Source: WVZH01 sp034430425 (GTDB lineage: Bacteria; Chloroflexota; Anaerolineae; Anaerolineales; E44-bin32). From it: a stretch of 19,489 nucleotides of DNA. This document shows, in pieces, positions 15,109 through 19,489 of the stretch (position 1 is the first letter of the stretch; every line of letters begins with the position of its first letter). Below the pieces are notes generated by a model. It was not told the DNA's origin. It worked only from the letters and a program-made list of their open reading frames with translations, and made no database searches. A program made the translations under genes and the position numbers. The stretch spans positions 1-19,489 of the forward strand of contig DAOUEK010000011.1 in the NCBI GenBank assembly GCA_034430425.1, read 5' to 3'.

Positions 15109-15161
15109 GAAGGATATTGCTTCCCATTAGCAAATGGATGCGATCCATTAAAGCGGGATGG

Positions 15162-16907
15162 CTAAATACTTTCGATCTCACCTTCCAACGCATCGAGTTG
15201 TTCAAGTACCGATTCGAGTCCTTTATCGATCTCCTTCAATTGTTCCTCTTCGTGCAAAACAAAGCGCCGATAGGGCGCCAGCGCCTCCCGCAATCTCCCG
15301 ATCGACTGTTCCAATTCTCGCTCGAAGCTTTCACGCAGTACGCGTCCAAGCTTTGCACGCAGTTCCCGAACTTTCGTACGCAATTCATTTTTCGCTCGAC
15401 CGCGCCGAAACGGGATGATTGCGAATCCCAATATGCCCAGCACGCTGGCTGCGATGATCCCCGTCGCGTCGGCCGTCGCACCTACCAAAAGCGCATTGAG
15501 AATAATTCCCAAACCCACGGCACCTACCTCCACCAATCCCATCATGGCGATCGATTCCTGCACCGTTGTTACCAATCTCGCCGCTTCGGTTTGCTTATCA
15601 AAGCTTTTAATCACGCGGTCGGCTTTGACACCGATATTATCCAGCAGCTGCCGGCGATTGTAGGCAAAGCCACCGGATGCCTCTTCGGCAGCCGCACGGA
15701 GCGTGTCCGTTTCACGACGCCGGTTTAATTCCTCGGCCATTAAGCGCCACTGCCGAATCTCTCGTTCGACCAACCAATCGACGATCTCCTGAACATCATC
15801 GGCGATATGATTTGGCGTTTCCCCGACCACATCGTCCTCGAAGGCCTGGCGTAAATGTCCCCCGCGCAGCATATCCCGGACTTTTAACAGCCGCATTCTA
15901 TCGTCGATAAACTCCTCGCCGCGCAAACGCATTTCCAGCAGCTTGTTATCGATACTGAGCAAATGACGTTCGAACTCGGCGTCGGTATCCTGCGCATAAA
16001 GTTTCAGATGGCGCTCGACTTTATCCAGCACCTGGACATCTTCGGCGAGAATTTCCAGGCGTGAATCAGCAAGCTCGTCATATTGACGACCAATTTTCCG
16101 CGCCACGCCCAGCGGGCTGAGAAGCTTCAAACGGATGCGGTCCGTCTGCGTCAGGCTCTCCAGCAGGTATTTTCGAAAATCCTTGAATTGATCACTTTTC
16201 GCTACATGCGCGGGCAAATCTTCCGGATTCGTGGCTTCGAGTGCATGCCGCGCCGAGAAGGAAAATAAATTCGGTGAGAACTTCAATAATTCCTGTACCC
16301 GATCACGCACAAAATCACGCACCTCTTCGATCGATTCTTGATCGTCGAGAATATCGATTTTATTGATCACCACGACGACTTTCTTACCCCATTCCTGGAT
16401 GTGTTCCATGAAAGCTCGTTCGCTTTCGGTAAAGGGGCGATCCGCTGAGGTGACGAAAATCACCAGATCGCTGCGGGGAATAAAATCCCGGACGATGGAT
16501 TCATGATGTCGCAGCACGGCGTTCGTGCCCGGTGTGTCGACGATGTTGACTTCGCGCAAGAACTCTGCCGGGTAGCGCACCACACGCACATCCTTGGCGA
16601 CAAATTCAGGGGAACTTTCCTCACCGTAGCGTACGACATAAATCCGGTCGGTGGTCGGCGTGACGCCCTGCGGCAAGTACGCTTTCCCCAGTAAAGCGTT
16701 GATCAGCGCCGATTTCCCGCTATTGAATTCACCCACAACCACGAGCAAGAACAGTTCATCCAATTGCTGCAACGCCTGCTGCAAATGCTCCATATCTGTC
16801 GGGGCCGTCTCCCAATCTCGAAGCAAATCGATAAGCTGCTCGATTTGCGTTCGTTCGGCTTCCCAGAGTTTGGTTTGACGATCATCCAATAGCGTCGGGA
16901 ACGTCAT
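15162..16907 (-). CDS. Bacterial dynamin-like GTPase
   Basis: AGGAG lies six bases before ATG 16907. The 581-residue protein has a dynamin-type GTPase domain (about 50-260): G1 GEFNSGKSA (59-67), G2 in TPTT (83-86), G3 DTPG (124-127) and G4 NKID (182-185). Long helical regions follow (260-450). A hydrophobic pair at about 455-500 corresponds to the membrane paddle of bacterial dynamin-like proteins, and a charged coiled coil (505-581) ends the protein. Family members bind, bend or fuse membranes and can act in membrane repair or phage defence. It stands alone, whereas many bacterial dynamins are encoded as tandem pairs; its downstream partner here is a SixA-type phosphatase. Confidence 0.92.
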   Translation of the reverse strand: MTFPTLLDDRQTKLWEAERTQIEQLIDLLRDWETAPTDMEHLQQALQQLDELFLLVVVGEFNSGKSALINALLGKAYLPQGVTPTTDRIYVVRYGEESSPEFVAKDVRVVRYPAEFLREVNIVDTPGTNAVLRHHESIVRDFIPRSDLVIFVTSADRPFTESERAFMEHIQEWGKKVVVVINKIDILDDQESIEEVRDFVRDRVQELLKFSPNLFSFSARHALEATNPEDLPAHVAKSDQFKDFRKYLLESLTQTDRIRLKLLSPLGVARKIGRQYDELADSRLEILAEDVQVLDKVERHLKLYAQDTDAEFERHLLSIDNKLLEMRLRGEEFIDDRMRLLKVRDMLRGGHLRQAFEDDVVGETPNHIADDVQEIVDWLVEREIRQWRLMAEELNRRRETDTLRAAAEEASGGFAYNRRQLLDNIGVKADRVIKSFDKQTEAARLVTTVQESIAMMGLVEVGAVGLGIILNALLVGATADATGIIAASVLGILGFAIIPFRRGRAKNELRTKVRELRAKLGRVLRESFERELEQSIGRLREALAPYRRFVLHEEEQLKEIDKGLESVLEQLDALEGEIESI

Positions 16908-17062
16908 CGGTTGCTCCTAGAAAGGTTGAACAGAATATACGCAGCGACTCGAATTCATACTCGCAAACACATCTTTGCACTCCGGCCGATTCAATGCAGG
17001 CAATGATGCGGTCCGTCGATTTTCGCAGGTATATAACCATACACATATCGCTTCCATGCCCC

Positions 17063-17218
17063 CTATACGGGCGAACCACTCTCGAGGATCAAAGTCAGTG
17101 CCCTTGCGAGTTGGTGTTGCCCAGCCTGTAGATACAATTCTAACCGATGCGCAAGCTCCCGTTCTGTGCATACAGCTTCGATCCATGTATCCTTTTCGGG
17201 ATCATTATAATTTGATAT
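17063..17218 (-). pseudogene. Possible remnant of a small gene upstream of the dynamin gene
   Basis: A 51-codon frame on the minus strand lies between TAG 17219-17221 and TAG 17063-17065. The peptide looks natural: it includes NDPEKDTWIEAV, then TERELAHRLELYLQAGQHQL, then RALTLILESG, with amphipathic helix character. It has no ATG, GTG or TTG near its start; a GGAGGG motif sits about 11 bases upstream of an ATA codon. It may be a decayed gene that lost its start, or chance. No homologue is recognised. Confidence 0.25.
17204..17209 (-). promoter_or_regulatory. Candidate -10 element of the dynamin-sixA transcript
   Basis: On the minus strand this is a perfect TATAAT in an AT-rich setting (ATATCAAATTATAAT). 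No -35 hexamer or TGn extension is visible. It would give a leader of nearly 300 nt before ATG 16907 and overlaps the possible coding remnant, so the assignment is weak. Confidence 0.22.
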
Positions 17219-17344
17219 CTATGCGTCTTCCCTCCAGCAATTTCAGCATACGATTGAAGACTCACGCATCCCAACCAAACTGAACGGCTCTTCGCAAATA
17301 TAACGTCTCGTTATTGATGCTCTCGATTATTCTTACCCCATTCC

Positions 17345-19414
17345 TTACGGCAGAAGCCGCAATTGATAATACGCAGGTTGCCAGGTATGGCGAGCAGTGG
17401 CGATGACAATCAAGACCGCTTCGTCGTATTCATCCCCGATTGAGAACTCAAATTGGAGGGATTGATCCTCGTCCAGTGTCAGCTCACGGATGCGCGTCTC
17501 ACGCCCTGTTTCGATTAAAACAAGTCGATACGTCTGAGGCAGTTGATTGTAGAGATGCACGAAACCGGCTGCATCCCAACCTCCATCCCCGGATTCAAAA
17601 TCCGTTTGATAATCGACCGCCTCGATGGAAAGATCGTCCAACAGCAACCCATCTCCGTTAACCGCCGCGTCAGTGATGTATTCGAAACGCAGTAAAATCT
17701 CTTCTCCAGCGAACGCGGAAAGATCGACGCTTTCCTGGATCCAGGCAGGGATTTGATCACTACCACTGTAACCGGTGTATCCCCATCCGTACGAGTTGCC
17801 AGTAGGATTGGTATCCGTTCCGAACGGCGTGGTAATAAACTGCCAGGTCTCTCCACCATCATCAGACGCCAGTAAATACAAGTAATCCCAATCCTCTTCG
17901 ATGTCGTACCAGACCCAATAATCGAAGGTAATTTCCCCACTCACGTCCGTGAAATCAAACGCGCGCGTCAACGTCATGTCGGATGTATCACCGCGATTCG
18001 ACCAGAAGGCAAAATCACCTGAGTGAGGGACTTCGGGAACGACCTGAATGCTCTGCAGTCCCTCGAACTCGGCCGTGTGGTTGCCCGTGCAGGCAAATTG
18101 AATGTAATCAATGCCGTATTGATATACAGTCTCAGTTTGTTCGTTGAAAGGGCATTCGAAGAAGGAGGTAGCCGCCTGGGGCTCGGGTGGATCGTAGGAC
18201 CGGAAGCTGAACTTTCCATCCGAAAGGTCCGGATCGTTCAACCACATTGCGGTAGCCCAGTCCGCGGACAAATCATCTGCGCCAATTGGCTCGCCGGATT
18301 GTGGATCGGAGGCGTTAATAGATTGCAGGACTTGATCGATCGAATCCAATCCATTGGCAGGATGCGCGATCAACGCCTGTGTGGTTTCTTTTCCAAAACG
18401 ATCCATGAAGTAGGTAACGAACAGAAAGGCCTGACCGTAGTGTGCGGAACTTTCATCTCCGCTCGGCCAATATTCGAGCGTCTTATCAGTATCGCTTGCG
18501 AAGGTGTACTCGGACCCACCTGTGTTATAGCCATTCAACAGCATGGCATACTCCGAGAATCCTTCGTTCAACCAGGTGCTCTCATTGCTGTCCCGGTACC
18601 AATGGATCATGTGCTGGAATTCGTGTGCCAGAACACCATAAGTGAACTCTTCCCACAGATAGACGTTGTCGGCACTGATGTAAAAAATCTCATGGGCATT
18701 TGAATAGGGATGGACCAGGGGTGAATATTCATCAATCGAGCCATACAGCCCGGCGATAGAGTAACCCAGACCACGTGCAAAAAGAATGTAAAGATGGGCA
18801 TCCCCGTCCACGCCTGGAGACCACTCCTCGCCGAAGAATTCGCGATCCGTCGGGTAAATCTCATATTCAAATGTATCCACGAGCTCTACGGCATCTTCAT
18901 AGTCATACTCGACACCTTGTTCAACCCAGAAGTAAACGTGATCGGTTGCGTATGCCATTTCAGCCGTAATCTCGAAACTCTCCCCATTGTTGTTGTCTGT
19001 GATCCAGAAGGTTTCCGTCGCACCCACCCTGATCGGGCTGGCCGATTCGCTGAGGACATGCGGGATATTGGCGACACCCCGAAAGCGTTCCGCAAGTGAT
19101 CGCGGATCGCTTACCGGCACGATCGTTTCAGCCAAACCGGCTCGCATTTCCCACGCCAGGTCCATGTCGACATCCGCCTGCTTCAAGGACTCATAAATAT
19201 CCGATAAGGGAATTTCGGCGGACTCGATGGCGTCCCCGGCCGGTCGATCCGTCGCAGTGCTTTGCGTCACCAGACCAGAAGATAAAACCTCATCGAAGGC
19301 ATCATCAATAAACGAGAAAATGAAAATACCGACAGCGACGCAGAGACAAACTGCCAGTGTCGCGACCAGGCCAATAGAGAACCACATCGCCTTTTTTTGC
19401 TCATCCGTTGACAT
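17345..19414 (-). CDS. Membrane-anchored exported zinc metallopeptidase (hyicolysin M30 / immune inhibitor A-like)
   Basis: ATG 19414 is chosen because GGGGAG lies seven bases upstream; the in-frame TTG five codons earlier overlaps that site. The 689-residue protein begins with a single hydrophobic segment (about 11-36) that fits an uncleaved signal anchor, so the rest is outside the membrane. The catalytic part contains HEFQH (264-268) and WLNEGFSEY (281-289, third ligand probably E284), the pattern of M30 hyicolysin-type peptidases. Residues about 464-600 form an MAM-like beta-sandwich of the kind found in immune inhibitor A proteins (TLTRAFDFTDVSG at 481-493, LLASDDGGETW at 514-524, LLLDDLSIE at 590-598). 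A final beta domain follows. Very acidic, as expected for a secreted protein. The substrate is unknown. Confidence 0.85.
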   Translation of the reverse strand: MSTDEQKKAMWFSIGLVATLAVCLCVAVGIFIFSFIDDAFDEVLSSGLVTQSTATDRPAGDAIESAEIPLSDIYESLKQADVDMDLAWEMRAGLAETIVPVSDPRSLAERFRGVANIPHVLSESASPIRVGATETFWITDNNNGESFEITAEMAYATDHVYFWVEQGVEYDYEDAVELVDTFEYEIYPTDREFFGEEWSPGVDGDAHLYILFARGLGYSIAGLYGSIDEYSPLVHPYSNAHEIFYISADNVYLWEEFTYGVLAHEFQHMIHWYRDSNESTWLNEGFSEYAMLLNGYNTGGSEYTFASDTDKTLEYWPSGDESSAHYGQAFLFVTYFMDRFGKETTQALIAHPANGLDSIDQVLQSINASDPQSGEPIGADDLSADWATAMWLNDPDLSDGKFSFRSYDPPEPQAATSFFECPFNEQTETVYQYGIDYIQFACTGNHTAEFEGLQSIQVVPEVPHSGDFAFWSNRGDTSDMTLTRAFDFTDVSGEITFDYWVWYDIEEDWDYLYLLASDDGGETWQFITTPFGTDTNPTGNSYGWGYTGYSGSDQIPAWIQESVDLSAFAGEEILLRFEYITDAAVNGDGLLLDDLSIEAVDYQTDFESGDGGWDAAGFVHLYNQLPQTYRLVLIETGRETRIRELTLDEDQSLQFEFSIGDEYDEAVLIVIATARHTWQPAYYQLRLLP

Positions 19415-19443
19415 GAACATACTCCCCAAGTTTGGTATTCAGG

Positions 19444-19449
19444 ATTATA
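19444..19449 (-). promoter_or_regulatory. Candidate -10 element of the exported-peptidase gene
   Basis: A perfect TATAAT on the minus strand, 29 bases upstream of ATG 19414, within GATATAATCC, the same ten bases found at the SPFH promoter (2173-2182). There is no good -35 match. The leader would be about 20 nt and contain the GGGGAG ribosome binding site. Confidence 0.4.
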
Positions 19450-19489
19450 TCGGATTATCGAGGTTGGCGACGGGCGAGGGTTTTATCAT

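Larger units (their letters stand above)
16908..17344. other. 437-bp gap between the dynamin and exported-peptidase genes
   Basis: Both flanking genes are on the minus strand. The gap carries a candidate -10 for the dynamin gene (17204-17209), a small hairpin ATAACG-TCT-CGTTAT (17300-17314) soon after the peptidase stop, and overlapping short minus-strand frames of 51-89 codons, none with a convincing start or family. One of them, at 17063-17218, is listed separately. Another, entering from ATG 17079, overlaps the dynamin start by 26 bases and has no ribosome binding site. No RNA gene was recognised. Confidence 0.5.

Noticed and set aside
15078..15728. 216-codon plus-strand ORF over the dynamin and sixA genes
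   Set aside because: Antisense to both genes, without domain signature.
16882..17079. 65-codon minus-strand ORF overlapping the dynamin start
   Set aside because: No ribosome binding site, no family, and it overlaps the dynamin gene start by 26 bases; more likely leader sequence.
18023..18703. 226-codon plus-strand ORF inside the exported-peptidase gene
   Set aside because: Antisense to the catalytic domain coding region; composition is not protein-like and no motif is seen.
7063..19414. The two HExxH proteins as a paired protease system
   Set aside because: They are 9 kb apart, on opposite strands, one cytoplasmic and one exported; the shared WLNEG is a clan-level feature, not evidence of a common system.

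Overview
The window looks like ordinary chromosomal DNA of a free-living, Gram-negative-type or monoderm bacterium of roughly 50% GC. The gene mix fits a member of Chloroflexota, Anaerolineae-like: a vertebrate-type class I aldolase, a LiaF-like 'SGS' adhesin-type solenoid protein, a class III PPK2, a stand-alone bacterial dynamin and a large hyicolysin/immune-inhibitor-A-like peptidase. This placement is inference from gene content; no rRNA or other phylogenetic marker is present. No tRNA, rRNA, CRISPR array, insertion sequence or phage gene was seen. Translation starts are often TTG or GTG and are decided by good Shine-Dalgarno sequences.

Layout. 1-2089 (+): the tail of an unidentified gene, a membrane-anchored GT2 glycosyltransferase and a zinc-ribbon SAM methyltransferase, probably a cell-surface polysaccharide or lipid-glycosylation cluster. 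2232-3251 (+): an SPFH/band-7 membrane protein behind an extended -10 promoter, ending at a strong bidirectional terminator shared with the convergent nad operon. 3349-6824 (-): nadC-nadA-nadB, a complete and tightly packed de novo NAD pathway from aspartate to nicotinate mononucleotide. 6825-8353 (+): a cytoplasmic MA-type metallopeptidase-like gene, possibly preceded by a frameshifted small-gene remnant, followed by a perfect 16-bp hairpin and a clear cupin pseudogene broken by an in-frame amber codon. 8354-9544 (+): a TolB-like beta-propeller lipoprotein.

9628-16907 (-): a long run of minus-strand genes. In transcription order these are a dynamin-like GTPase followed closely by a SixA-type phosphohistidine phosphatase, class I fructose-bisphosphate aldolase with its own terminator, an enoyl-CoA hydratase/isomerase, PPK2 polyphosphate kinase, a LiaF-like membrane protein with a seven-copy SGS solenoid, and the ribosome-rescue hydrolase ArfB. 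17345-19414 (-): a membrane-anchored, exported zinc peptidase with an MAM-like C-terminal domain.

Most genes are housekeeping or widespread accessory functions. I do not see a convincing new multi-gene system. The best second-look items are the cupin pseudogene and other small coding remnants in the gaps, the SGS solenoid with its regular 21-22-residue period, the dynamin-phosphatase pair, and the two unrelated-looking metallopeptidases that share an HExxH...WLNEG signature.
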